A DNA stretch of 24,625 bases from Paludibacteraceae bacterium (lineage in GTDB: Bacteria > Bacteroidota > Bacteroidia > Bacteroidales > Paludibacteraceae), in NCBI GenBank assembly GCA_016292775.1, contig JAEDFN010000026.1, forward strand, positions 1-24,625, read 5' to 3'. Of this stretch, positions 7,479 to 15,100 are shown in pieces. Both the position numbers and the translations under genes were made by a program. Positions within the stretch are counted from its first letter, which is position 1. Every line of letters starts with the position of its first letter. The notes beneath the pieces were generated by a model. It did no database searches and had not been told where the DNA came from. It worked only from the letters and a program-made list of their open reading frames with translations.

Positions 7479-9200
7479 GTGGCAGAAGAGAAGGTAAATT
7501 ACGAAAAAATATTAAAGCGTTGGTGGGGATACGATTCTTTTCGCCCATTGCAAAAAGAGATAATCGACTCGGTATGTAGTGGTAAAGATACCCTTGCAAT
7601 ACTCCCTACCGGCGGAGGCAAATCACTAACCTATCAAGTTCCCGCTATGGTGCTTGATGGGGTAGTGCTTGTTGTATCTCCCTTGATAGCGTTGATGACC
7701 GACCAAGTGGAGAATTTAAAAAAACGTGGCATTAGAGCGGTAGTGCTTCATGCGGCACTGTCGCACAACAAAATTTTCGATATTCTGGAACAAGCCCAGT
7801 ACGGCGCATATAAGTTGATATACGTATCGCCCGAAAGGCTCCAATCTTCGTTTTTCCTTACTCGCTTGCAATATATTAATGTGTCGCTTATCGCCGTAGA
7901 TGAGGCACATTGTATCTCTGAATGGGGCTACGATTTCCGACCTTCTTATCTCAAAATTTCCGACCTGAGAAATTCGTATCCGAATATCCCCGTATTGGCA
8001 CTTACCGCTTCCGCTACTCCCAAAGTGCAAAAAGATATTTGCGACAAACTGAAAATGAGCAATTATTGCCATTTTCAAACCGGCATCGAGCGTGATAACC
8101 TCTATTATGTAGTACGCAAAACTAATGATAAAGACGCTGAATTATACAAAATACTTACAGCGGTAAATGGCTCTTCAATAGTTTATACTCGTACTCGCCA
8201 ACAAGCGGAGCAACTTTCAGCTATACTTCAAAAAATGGGGCTGTCCGCAAACTTTTATCATGCCGGTCTCGATGCTTTTGAGCGAACTAAACGACAAACA
8301 CAGTGGATGGAGGGTAAAACTCAAATACTTTGCTCTACAAACGCTTTCGGTATGGGTATCGACAAGCCGGATGTTAGAATTGTTGTGCACTATGACATTC
8401 CCGATGCACTGGAGCAATATTATCAAGAGGCAGGCCGTGCCGGTAGAGATGGTAAAAAGTCTTATGCCGTACTCCTGGTTACAGAGAGTAGTTTGGAGCG
8501 ACTTCTGCATCGTCACGAACAGGTGTTTCCTCCTAAAGATTATGTAAGAAACGTTTATCAGCAGCTGGCAAACTTTTTTGTAATAGGTGTTTATTCCGGC
8601 GAAGGTGGTGTTTTTCCTTTTAATCTTGAACTGTTTTGCCAAAAATGCCGGCTCTCTTATTCCCAAGTGCAAGCATCTCTTAATATCTTACAATGGGCAG
8701 GATATATTACTTTAGTGGATGAGATGGAGAACGCCAGTAAATTAAAAGTGACGTTGCCACCATCAAAACTGTACGATTGGAGAATGGCTCAGCCGGATAA
8801 CGACCCCATACTCGAAGCTTTCCTGCGTGTTTATACCGGAATTTTTTCCGATTATCAGCATATTAGCGAAGATTATATAGCAAAAGCTCTCGGTATGGAT
8901 AGAGATAAAATTTACTCTCACCTTGTAGCACTCTCCTCCCAAGGCATTGTCGACTACATCCCTTTTAAACGTACCCCATTGATAGTGTACAATACCCCAC
9001 GACTGATAGCGGAAGAACTCTTTATTCCTAAAGCCGCCTATGAGTCACGCATCGAATATCTTTACGAACGTCTACTTGCAATGTATAACTATGTCAGTGC
9101 TGAAAATGAGTGTCGCTCCGTGCTGCTGGCAAAATATTTCGGACAGCAAAATCCAAAACCGTGCGGACATTGCGACTACTGTCTTTCAAAGAAAAAATAG
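7479..9200 (+). CDS. recQ: RecQ-family ATP-dependent DNA helicase
   Basis: This superfamily 2 helicase unwinds DNA 3' to 5' in recombination and repair. Residues 20-345 hold the helicase core: FRPLQKEII, Walker A TGGGKS (44-49), DEAH (141-144) followed by the RecQ-specific CISEWGYDFRP loop, and the motif VI region QEAGRAGRDG. The cysteines of the zinc motif lie at the very end (Cys545 in ENECRSVLLAKYFG; Cys562, Cys565 and Cys568 in CGHCDYC), and no HRDC domain follows. In E. coli RecQ the zinc motif directly follows the helicase core. Here about 200 residues with winged-helix character come first. The 573-residue length is shorter than classical RecQ. The start is GTG in the context cagtggcagaag; no in-frame ATG precedes the conserved YEKILKRWWG. 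It is probably co-transcribed with the nucleoside kinase. Confidence 0.93.
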   Translation: MAEEKVNYEKILKRWWGYDSFRPLQKEIIDSVCSGKDTLAILPTGGGKSLTYQVPAMVLDGVVLVVSPLIALMTDQVENLKKRGIRAVVLHAALSHNKIFDILEQAQYGAYKLIYVSPERLQSSFFLTRLQYINVSLIAVDEAHCISEWGYDFRPSYLKISDLRNSYPNIPVLALTASATPKVQKDICDKLKMSNYCHFQTGIERDNLYYVVRKTNDKDAELYKILTAVNGSSIVYTRTRQQAEQLSAILQKMGLSANFYHAGLDAFERTKRQTQWMEGKTQILCSTNAFGMGIDKPDVRIVVHYDIPDALEQYYQEAGRAGRDGKKSYAVLLVTESSLERLLHRHEQVFPPKDYVRNVYQQLANFFVIGVYSGEGGVFPFNLELFCQKCRLSYSQVQASLNILQWAGYITLVDEMENASKLKVTLPPSKLYDWRMAQPDNDPILEAFLRVYTGIFSDYQHISEDYIAKALGMDRDKIYSHLVALSSQGIVDYIPFKRTPLIVYNTPRLIAEELFIPKAAYESRIEYLYERLLAMYNYVSAENECRSVLLAKYFGQQNPKPCGHCDYCLSKKK

Positions 9201-9425
9201 CACTTATAAATAATTCACTTTCTTTATTCTCTAAAACTCTCTTTTTCCCGCTTTTTCTTTACGTTAAATGTAAAAAAGATGTTGCACAAAAGTTTCTTTT
9301 ATGTGCTGATTTAACATATCGACATATTATTATCTTTATTTTAATACTCTGTATTTTGTATAAGTTATTGTAAATTAATACATTGTATTAATTTGATTAA
9401 TTATGGAAAAAAATCTTTATTTCTT
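9201..9425. other. Non-coding region upstream of pckA with an 8-3-8 palindrome
   Basis: No convincing gene is seen; the open frames here are AT-rich shadows. ATTAATAC (9374-9381) and GTATTAAT (9385-9392) form a perfect inverted repeat around ATT, about 55 bp upstream of the pckA -7 element. That position and size suit a dimeric regulator, but the binding protein is unknown. Confidence 0.45.
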
Positions 9426-9455
9426 TTTGTATTTCCGTTTTTTGTTGTAATTTTG
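9426..9455 (+). promoter_or_regulatory. pckA promoter
   Basis: TAATTTTG (9448-9455) matches TAnnTTTG, with TTTG (9426-9429) 18 bp upstream. The start codon is at 9531, giving a leader of roughly 70 nt. That leader contains a small hairpin: GAAAGGA (9463-9469) pairs with TCCTTTC (9478-9484). Confidence 0.65.
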
Positions 9456-9530
9456 CAATCGGGAAAGGATAGGATTTTCCTTTCTCGAGAAAATAATTTT
9501 GTTAATAACAATTTAAATTAGTATATAGTT

Positions 9531-11132
9531 ATGTCAGTATTAGATTTATCAAAGTACGGAATCAGTGGAGTAAAAGAAGTGCTTCACAATCCATCTTATG
9601 AAGTTCTATTCAAAGAAGAAACAATGCCCGGATTAGAGGGTTATGAAGTAGGTCGAGTAACCGAATTAGGTGCTGTGAATGTGATGACAGGTGTTTATAC
9701 CGGTCGTTCACCAAAAGATAAATTCTTCGTAATGGACGAAGTAAGTAAAAATACAGTTTGGTGGACATCCGATGAATATAAAAATGATAACAAACCTGTA
9801 ACGGAGCAAACTTGGGCTGCTCTGAAAGACATCGCTACAAAAGAGCTCTCAAATAAGAAACTTTATGTAGTAGATACATTCTGCGGAGCAAATAAAAACT
9901 CACGCTTAAAAGTGCGTTTTATTGTAGAAGTAGCATGGCAAGCCCATTTTGTTACAAACATGTTCATCCGTCCTACAGCAGAAGAGTTGGCAGAATACGG
10001 AGAGCCTGATTTCGTTGTTTACAACGCTTCTAAAGCAAAAGTTGAGAATTACAAAGAACTTGGTTTGAACTCCGAAACAGCAGTAGTATTCAACCTTACC
10101 AGCCGTGAGCAAGTAATCATCAATACATGGTACGGTGGTGAAATGAAAAAAGGTATGTTCTCAATTATGAACTACTTGTTGCCACTTCGCGGTATGGCCT
10201 CCATGCACTGCTCTGCAAATACTAATGAAAAAGGCGAAACCGCTATCTTCTTCGGACTTTCAGGTACCGGTAAAACTACTCTTTCTACCGACCCTAAACG
10301 CAAACTTATCGGTGACGACGAGCACGGATGGGATGATGAAGGTATTTTCAATTTCGAAGGCGGTTGCTACGCAAAAGTTATCAACCTTGACAAAGATAGC
10401 GAGCCTGATATCTATAACGCAATCCGCCGTGACGCCCTTTTAGAGAATGTTACTGTAGATAAAGATGGTAAAATTAATTTCGCAGATAAGAGCGTAACCG
10501 AAAATACTCGTGTTTCTTACCCTATCTACCATATTAATAACATTCAACCGGGATCTAAAGCTCCTGCAGCTAAAAAGGTGATTTTCCTTTCTGCTGATGC
10601 TTACGGTGTATTACCTCCTGTTTCTATTCTTTCTCCTGAGCAAACTCAATATTACTTCCTCTCAGGATTTACTGCAAAACTTGCAGGTACAGAGCGCGGT
10701 ATTACTGAGCCAACACCTACATTCTCCGCTTGCTTCGGCGCTGCTTTCTTGAGCTTACACCCTACTAAATATGCCGAGGAACTCGTTAAGAAAATGAACG
10801 TTTCCGGTGCAACAGCTTACCTTGTAAATACCGGTTGGAATGGTACCGGAAAACGTATCTCTATTAAAGATACTCGCGGTATTATCGACGCTATCCTCGA
10901 CGGCTCTATCGATAAAGCTCCTACTAAAGTAATACCTATGTTTAACTTTGTAGTACCTACCGAGTTGCCTAATGTAGACCCTAAAATCCTCGACCCTCGC
11001 GATACTTATTCTTGCGCTTGTGAGTGGGAAGGAAAAGCTAAAAACCTTGCAGAGCAATTTATTAAAAACTTTAATAAATTTACTTCTAACGAAAAAGGTA
11101 AAGCTTTAGTAGCTGCCGGTCCTCAATTGTAA
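9531..11132 (+). CDS. pckA: Phosphoenolpyruvate carboxykinase (ATP)
   Basis: PckA interconverts oxaloacetate and phosphoenolpyruvate with ATP/ADP in the cytoplasm. In anaerobic Bacteroidales it typically fixes CO2 onto PEP on the route to succinate as well as serving gluconeogenesis. The 533-residue length is normal. Visible signatures are TGRSPKDKF near residue 60, HCSANTNEKG, the P-loop GLSGTGKTTLS (242-252), the metal-binding GDDEHGWDD with FEGGCYAK, and GFTAKLAGTERGITEPTPTFSACFGAAF. Codon use is more ordered than in the neighbouring envelope genes, as expected for a highly expressed enzyme. A good promoter lies upstream and a perfect bidirectional terminator (11150-11193) closes the gene. 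It appears monocistronic. Confidence 0.98.
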   Translation: MSVLDLSKYGISGVKEVLHNPSYEVLFKEETMPGLEGYEVGRVTELGAVNVMTGVYTGRSPKDKFFVMDEVSKNTVWWTSDEYKNDNKPVTEQTWAALKDIATKELSNKKLYVVDTFCGANKNSRLKVRFIVEVAWQAHFVTNMFIRPTAEELAEYGEPDFVVYNASKAKVENYKELGLNSETAVVFNLTSREQVIINTWYGGEMKKGMFSIMNYLLPLRGMASMHCSANTNEKGETAIFFGLSGTGKTTLSTDPKRKLIGDDEHGWDDEGIFNFEGGCYAKVINLDKDSEPDIYNAIRRDALLENVTVDKDGKINFADKSVTENTRVSYPIYHINNIQPGSKAPAAKKVIFLSADAYGVLPPVSILSPEQTQYYFLSGFTAKLAGTERGITEPTPTFSACFGAAFLSLHPTKYAEELVKKMNVSGATAYLVNTGWNGTGKRISIKDTRGIIDAILDGSIDKAPTKVIPMFNFVVPTELPNVDPKILDPRDTYSCACEWEGKAKNLAEQFIKNFNKFTSNEKGKALVAAGPQL

Positions 11133-11149
11133 TAGATATCTATAAACAT

Positions 11150-11193
11150 AAAAAATTAGGCTGTCTTACGTTAGTTAGACAGCCTAATTTTTT
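11150..11193. terminator. Bidirectional intrinsic terminator (pckA / small membrane protein)
   Basis: A perfect 17-bp stem pairs AAAAAATTAGGCTGTCT (11150-11166) with its complement (11177-11193) around a 10-nt loop. A-tract and T-tract flank it symmetrically, so it can end transcription from both convergent genes. Confidence 0.9.
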
Positions 11194-11230
11194 ATATTAT
11201 CATCAGTAAGTGTAACTGTTTAAATTCGGA

Positions 11231-11593
11231 TTATTTCTCTTTTGGGTTGCTTAACTGTAAAATTATATTGATAATCCAACATATCAAAATAGTAAAAACA
11301 GCATAAATTAAGCTGTATAAAAATATGTCGGATATGGAAACGGCAGATGTAATATAATAAGCCAAAACATTCAGAAAATATGAAGTTATAAATAGTATAA
11401 GAGCGTGTAGCCAAGTGAATTTCGTTCTAAAAATTATTACATAGAACAAATATCCGAGAGGTACTATTGATCTTAATGTTAAAGCAAAATCATTGTCTCC
11501 AAAGATGAATTTTATACCTAAATCTAATAGTAGGTATATCACTATGGCTATTGTAAAAGCCAAATATCTGTTTCTTTCTACTAATTTTTTCAT
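11231..11593 (-). CDS. Small four-helix membrane protein of unknown function
   Basis: The 120-residue product is almost entirely hydrophobic, with four probable membrane segments (about 10-30, 38-56, 60-80 and 88-112) and short charged ends (KKLVERNR at the start, SNPKEK at the end). I do not recognise a family. It is transcribed alone, convergent with pckA. A minus-strand TACCTTTG (11672-11679) lies about 80 bp upstream of the start, with a run of sixteen T (A on the coding strand) directly upstream of it. The length and regular segment spacing make it a likely real gene rather than a chance frame, but no function can be assigned. Confidence 0.7.
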   Translation of the reverse strand: MKKLVERNRYLAFTIAIVIYLLLDLGIKFIFGDNDFALTLRSIVPLGYLFYVIIFRTKFTWLHALILFITSYFLNVLAYYITSAVSISDIFLYSLIYAVFTILICWIINIILQLSNPKEK

Positions 11594-11671
11594 AGGGTTT
11601 ATTTTATTATGTTATTAATCTGAGCTGTTTCAAGAAAAGTGTTGAAATCTATGTGTTAGATTTCATTTGCA

Positions 11672-11679
11672 AAGGTACT
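11672..11679 (-). promoter_or_regulatory. -7 promoter element beside a 16-base homopolymer
   Basis: The plus strand reads CAAAGGTA, which is TACCTTTG on the minus strand. Immediately upstream in that direction is an uninterrupted run of sixteen T on the plus strand (11683-11698), occupying the spacer where the -33 box would be positioned. No clear TTTG is seen beyond the run. Confidence 0.55.
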
Positions 11680-11903
11680 GTTTTTTTTTTTTTTTTTTAC
11701 GTTGCACTTTATTCGGTATTTTTTTTATCTTTATTTTGTTTGTTTTTTTTAAATATTTTATTTACTTTTGTTTTTCGAAAAGATGTTTTTTTTTGCTATT
11801 CTATTTTTATTAGACTTTTGATTCATCCTAGTTAAAAATGCAGATGTATTTAAAGTTAATATCAACGATGTTTATTATGTATATTAATTAAGGTTTAATT
11901 ATT
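11680..11903. other. T-rich intergenic region without a gene
   Basis: This stretch is dominated by T runs on the plus strand. A 60-residue frame through it is almost pure Phe/Leu and is not credible as a gene. It holds the T16 tract, the promoter of the T9SS cargo gene (11739-11770) and a leader of about 125 nt. Confidence 0.6.
11739..11770 (+). promoter_or_regulatory. Promoter of the T9SS cargo/lipoprotein operon
   Basis: TTTG (11739-11742) and TACTTTTG (11763-11770) are separated by 20 bp, the expected Bacteroidetes spacing. The first start codon is at 11904. The surrounding T-rich sequence raises the chance of a fortuitous match. Confidence 0.55.
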
Positions 11904-13349
11904 ATGAGAATAATTATTTTTATGTTGCTGTTTGTATTTGCCAATTCATGTTTTGGTAAAATATGGTATGTTAAAGAGGGAGGGGCAGGAGTTAAAGATG
12001 GCTCTTCTTGGTCGAATGCTGCAGAAGATATTTCCGATCTCTTGCAAAATCCTTATATTAATCCTACTACAGTTTGGAGTAGTCAAGGAAGATTAAAACC
12101 ATCTCCTGATGATACGATTTTTGTAGCTTGTGGAGTGTATTCTCCCATAAAAATTTGGTGCCCAGATGATTACGTTGTCAATTATAGAACATCTTATCGT
12201 GGAAGAATTCATATTTATGGTGGTTTTAAAGGTAATGAATCTTGTTTAAGCGATAGACAAAGTTGGTCAGATTATCCTTCTATATTAGACGGACATAATC
12301 ATTATTATTGTATATGGATTGAAAATCAAACTTTATCTCATAGGCAGGATAATAAAGATATTGTTATTGATGGTTTTACTTTACAAAATGGATATGGAGA
12401 AGGAGCAGCTATTAGACTAGTTCATAATAATGTGTTATTTTCAAATCTTAGAATTATTAATAATATTGGTAGTCCGATTTTGCTTTTTGAAAATTCAGGA
12501 AATGATTTTTATGATCGTTATAACGGTGAAATTCTCTTATATAATTCTGTAATATCTAGAAACAAAATCGTGAATGATGGTTTTAATACAATTCCGGAAA
12601 ATTTAATTAGTTTGAGTTCTTCAAAAGTTAATTTTGTGAATACAACTATAGTGGAAAATTCTCATAATACTACGGGATATACTGGCTATTTCGGATTTTA
12701 TTTGTACAATCATTCACATTTAAGTGTTTTAAATTCGATTATTTATAATAATACATTTGATAGAATGGCTTCTTTTGATTTTTTTAATAATCAAAATTTG
12801 CTAGAGTTTGCCTATTGTGATGTTCAGAATTCCGGGGGTAGTTCCAATTGGAATTTAAGTGTTGCAATAGATAGTGGGTTTAATATTGATAAAATACCTT
12901 TATTTATAGATACACATAATTTGGAATATGGCATTTCAAAGTCCAGCCCTTGTTATAATGCTGGTAATAATTTCTTGTATTATTCTTTGTTGCAAGGGTT
13001 TCAGACTTCATTGAATTTCTTTTGTAATTTTGATTTTGATGCAAATAATAGAATCTATGATGGAATTATTGATATTGGTGCTTATGAATTTTTTCCTAGT
13101 ATCAATTCTGTTCAAAGTAATTTGAATTCTTTTGATGAGGAAGGTAAATATTTTATACAAAACGAAGATGTTATATCAATAGATGATGGTATAGATTATG
13201 ACATTATAAAAGTTTTTGACGTTTCAGGAAGGTGTATTTATTCAAATACAAATAGAATATTTCAAATAAAAATTCCTACAGGTTGTTATTTTTTATATAT
13301 GATAAAAGATAATCAAATTGTTTGCTTTAAAAAAATATTAATTAATTAA
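11904..13349 (+). CDS. Secreted beta-helix-like protein with T9SS type A sorting domain
   Basis: The 481-residue protein begins with a signal peptide (MRIIIFMLLFVFANSCFG). Next comes WYVKEGGAGVKDGSSWSNAAEDI, the opening typical of Bacteroidetes surface proteins with parallel beta-helix or choice-of-anchor Q regions. The middle (about 90-390) is rich in Asn with short repeated beta-type segments such as ILLYNSVISRN, VNFVNTTIVENS and LSVLNSIIYNN, consistent with right-handed helix rungs. The last ~85 residues, with IIKVFDVSGRCIYS and PTGCYFLYMIKDNQIVCFKKILIN, match a type A C-terminal sorting domain that directs export through the type IX system. The product is likely surface attached or released; a glycan-binding or adhesive role is possible but not shown. 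It lies 10 bp upstream of a lipoprotein gene in an apparent operon. Confidence 0.82.
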   Translation: MRIIIFMLLFVFANSCFGKIWYVKEGGAGVKDGSSWSNAAEDISDLLQNPYINPTTVWSSQGRLKPSPDDTIFVACGVYSPIKIWCPDDYVVNYRTSYRGRIHIYGGFKGNESCLSDRQSWSDYPSILDGHNHYYCIWIENQTLSHRQDNKDIVIDGFTLQNGYGEGAAIRLVHNNVLFSNLRIINNIGSPILLFENSGNDFYDRYNGEILLYNSVISRNKIVNDGFNTIPENLISLSSSKVNFVNTTIVENSHNTTGYTGYFGFYLYNHSHLSVLNSIIYNNTFDRMASFDFFNNQNLLEFAYCDVQNSGGSSNWNLSVAIDSGFNIDKIPLFIDTHNLEYGISKSSPCYNAGNNFLYYSLLQGFQTSLNFFCNFDFDANNRIYDGIIDIGAYEFFPSINSVQSNLNSFDEEGKYFIQNEDVISIDDGIDYDIIKVFDVSGRCIYSNTNRIFQIKIPTGCYFLYMIKDNQIVCFKKILIN

Positions 13350-13359
13350 ATATGAAAAT

Positions 13360-14475
13360 ATGAAGAATTTTAGTTTTAGTATTTTATTCGCTTTTCTTTT
13401 TATTGCCCTCTTTGCAAGTTGTGATAATGAGTATAATAACCTAAATAAAGGTAATGGCATTTTTTATTATGGTTTAGATAATGAATTAAGAGGATTCTAT
13501 GGCTTTTTAAAAGGAGAACAATATTATTTTGAAGATCATAAAGATTATAAAGTTTGTAATATTTCTACTCATTGTATTGATGGAGATGATGTTTATTTAC
13601 TTACAAATGAAATACATAATGGAGATTCTTGTAGAGTGGTAAGAAAAAATGGTAAGATTCTTTATAAAGATAAAGATCTTCCTAATGGTATTTTCTTTGT
13701 TTATAATGGTAAGTTGAGAATTTATTCTAAATTTAGAAATGATTCTATACCTGCTGCGTATTATTATAAGCCTTATTATTGGGAAGATGGTCAATGTTAC
13801 GATGTAGTTTTAGAAACTCCAACGTTTGTGTCCATACCTCTTTTTGCTCAAGTAGAACAGTTGAAAAATTTTAATGGAAGCATCTATTATTTTGGATATA
13901 TACTATATGCAAATGGAAAAACTACTTGCGTTTGGAAAGATGGTAAATTAATTTCTTATTACGACCCTACAAAAAATTCTTCACTCTCTGCCAAAGGTTT
14001 TTATATAGATAATGATGAAAATATTTTTATGTTTAGAGATATAGAAAAGTATTATGATGATAAAAATGGAAATACTTATCCTTCTATTGCGGCTATTTTT
14101 AAAAATGGAGAATTATTAAAGGCTTTTTATGATGAGAATGTAATGACGTCATATTCCAGATATTATAAAACATGTGCTTGTGCTCTTTATTCCTATAATA
14201 ACGATATATATTTATCGTATTTGGAACATCCGAGTTTTTTAAATTACATCAATGACTTGGTTGTTTTGAAAAATAATGATGAAGTGTGCAGAGTGTCGTG
14301 TGAATTTTTTCATCATATGTTAGTATATAAAGGTAATATATATTCTTGCGTTTCTTTTTATACATCTACTCCTGAATACGTTGTCGCTTTTTTTGAAAAC
14401 GATAATCCAATAAAAATGCTTGCAATGCCTCAAAATCAATCTATAATGATTTCCGGTATGTTTGCGATTCCTTAA
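13360..14475 (+). CDS. Putative lipoprotein with repeated KDGK-type segments
   Basis: The 371-residue product has a lipoprotein signal with lipobox FASC and the acceptor cysteine at residue 21. The mature region contains spaced segments of similar form: VRKNGKILYKDKD, VWKDGKLISYYD, IFKNGELLKAFYDE and VLKNNDEVCRVS. Each pairs a short strand with a Lys-Asn/Asp-Gly-x turn at intervals of 50-100 residues. This suggests a beta-propeller-like or WG-repeat-like fold, although I cannot assign a named family. It starts 10 bp after the T9SS cargo gene, so the two are probably translated from one message and may work together at the cell surface. A three-codon ATG frame at 13352 is out of frame and ignored. 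No terminator hairpin is obvious after the stop. Confidence 0.75.
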   Translation: MKNFSFSILFAFLFIALFASCDNEYNNLNKGNGIFYYGLDNELRGFYGFLKGEQYYFEDHKDYKVCNISTHCIDGDDVYLLTNEIHNGDSCRVVRKNGKILYKDKDLPNGIFFVYNGKLRIYSKFRNDSIPAAYYYKPYYWEDGQCYDVVLETPTFVSIPLFAQVEQLKNFNGSIYYFGYILYANGKTTCVWKDGKLISYYDPTKNSSLSAKGFYIDNDENIFMFRDIEKYYDDKNGNTYPSIAAIFKNGELLKAFYDENVMTSYSRYYKTCACALYSYNNDIYLSYLEHPSFLNYINDLVVLKNNDEVCRVSCEFFHHMLVYKGNIYSCVSFYTSTPEYVVAFFENDNPIKMLAMPQNQSIMISGMFAIP

Positions 14476-14570
14476 TTAATAATTAGTTTCAGATAGTAAG
14501 AATCGTGAAATTTATGTTTTATTATTGTAATTTGGATAGAATAAAAATATGTTAAATTTATATTCGGCTC

Positions 14571-14601
14571 ATTGCTATTCAAGATAAATATTATATCTTT
14601 G
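14571..14601 (+). promoter_or_regulatory. Promoter of the perR-rubrerythrin operon
   Basis: TATCTTTG (14594-14601) matches TAnnTTTG, with ATTG (14571-14574) 19 bp upstream. The PerR-type box begins 15 bp after the -7 element, near the expected transcription start. Confidence 0.7.
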
Positions 14602-14615
14602 CAGTGAATTTAAAA

Positions 14616-14630
14616 TTGTAATCATTACAA
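14616..14630. promoter_or_regulatory. Perfect 7-1-7 PerR-type operator
   Basis: TTGTAATCATTACAA is a perfect inverted repeat with a single central base. It has the size and form of the Fur-family PerR box (B. subtilis type TTATAATNATTATAA). It lies between the -7 element (14594-14601) and the start codon of the PerR-like gene (14649), so a bound repressor would block initiation or early elongation. Direct autoregulation is the simplest reading. Confidence 0.75.
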
Positions 14631-14648
14631 ATTTAAATCTAATTTAAA

Positions 14649-15074
14649 ATGAAGAGTACGGTAGAATATTTGAAAGAAAAGGGTATAAGACCTTCGGCCC
14701 AGAGGGTGGCAATCATGAAATATCTATTGGAAAATATGATACATCCTACAGTAGATGATATTTACAATGGAGTGTTGCCATATATGCCTACTTTAAGTAA
14801 AACTACCGTATATAATGTGCTTAAGCATTTAGAGGAAAATGGGGCATTACAATCGTTGACTATCGACGATAAGAATGTACGGTATGATGCGGATGTAAAG
14901 TCACATGCACATTTTAAATGTCAGTGTTGCGGAAAGTTATACGACCTTAAGCAGCCGGATATCTCACCACTATCCGGGATAAATGATTTTGAAATTACAA
15001 ATATGCATCTTTATTGTTGGGGTTTGTGCCCGAAATGCAAATCAGAAAAAGCCTCATCCAACAAAGATTTTTAA
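14649..15074 (+). CDS. perR: Fur-family peroxide-responsive regulator (PerR-like)
   Basis: This 141-residue cytoplasmic repressor has a winged helix (about 1-75, with recognition-helix region TLSKTTVYNVLKHLEENGAL) and a metal-binding dimerisation domain. The five regulatory-metal ligands of B. subtilis PerR appear to be conserved: His32 (in HPTVDD), Asp80 (RYD), His86 and His88 (HAH) and Asp99 (YDL). Structural-zinc cysteines are at 91/94 (CQCC) and 127/130 (CPKC). This pattern and the neighbour favour PerR over an iron-responsive Fur. In PerR proteins, peroxide oxidises a ligand histidine and releases the repressor. The gene is 26 bp upstream of rubrerythrin and has a matching operator in its own leader, so both genes are likely induced by peroxide or oxygen. 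Confidence 0.88.
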   Translation: MKSTVEYLKEKGIRPSAQRVAIMKYLLENMIHPTVDDIYNGVLPYMPTLSKTTVYNVLKHLEENGALQSLTIDDKNVRYDADVKSHAHFKCQCCGKLYDLKQPDISPLSGINDFEITNMHLYCWGLCPKCKSEKASSNKDF

Positions 15075-15100
15075 TAACAATAATAAAAATAATTACGACT

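Noticed and set aside
11653..11835. 60-residue plus-strand frame rich in Phe and Leu
   Set aside because: It is a by-product of T runs, including the T16 tract, and overlaps two promoter elements.
14560..14585. Resemblance of GCTCATTGCTATT to part of the 33-bp repeat (GCTCGTTGCCATT)
   Set aside because: The match is short and imperfect, has different flanks and coincides with a promoter; probably chance.
15014..15100. Upstream extension of the rubrerythrin frame from ATG 15014
   Set aside because: It overlaps perR in another frame and adds residues with no family match; ATG 15101 gives the standard rubredoxin start.
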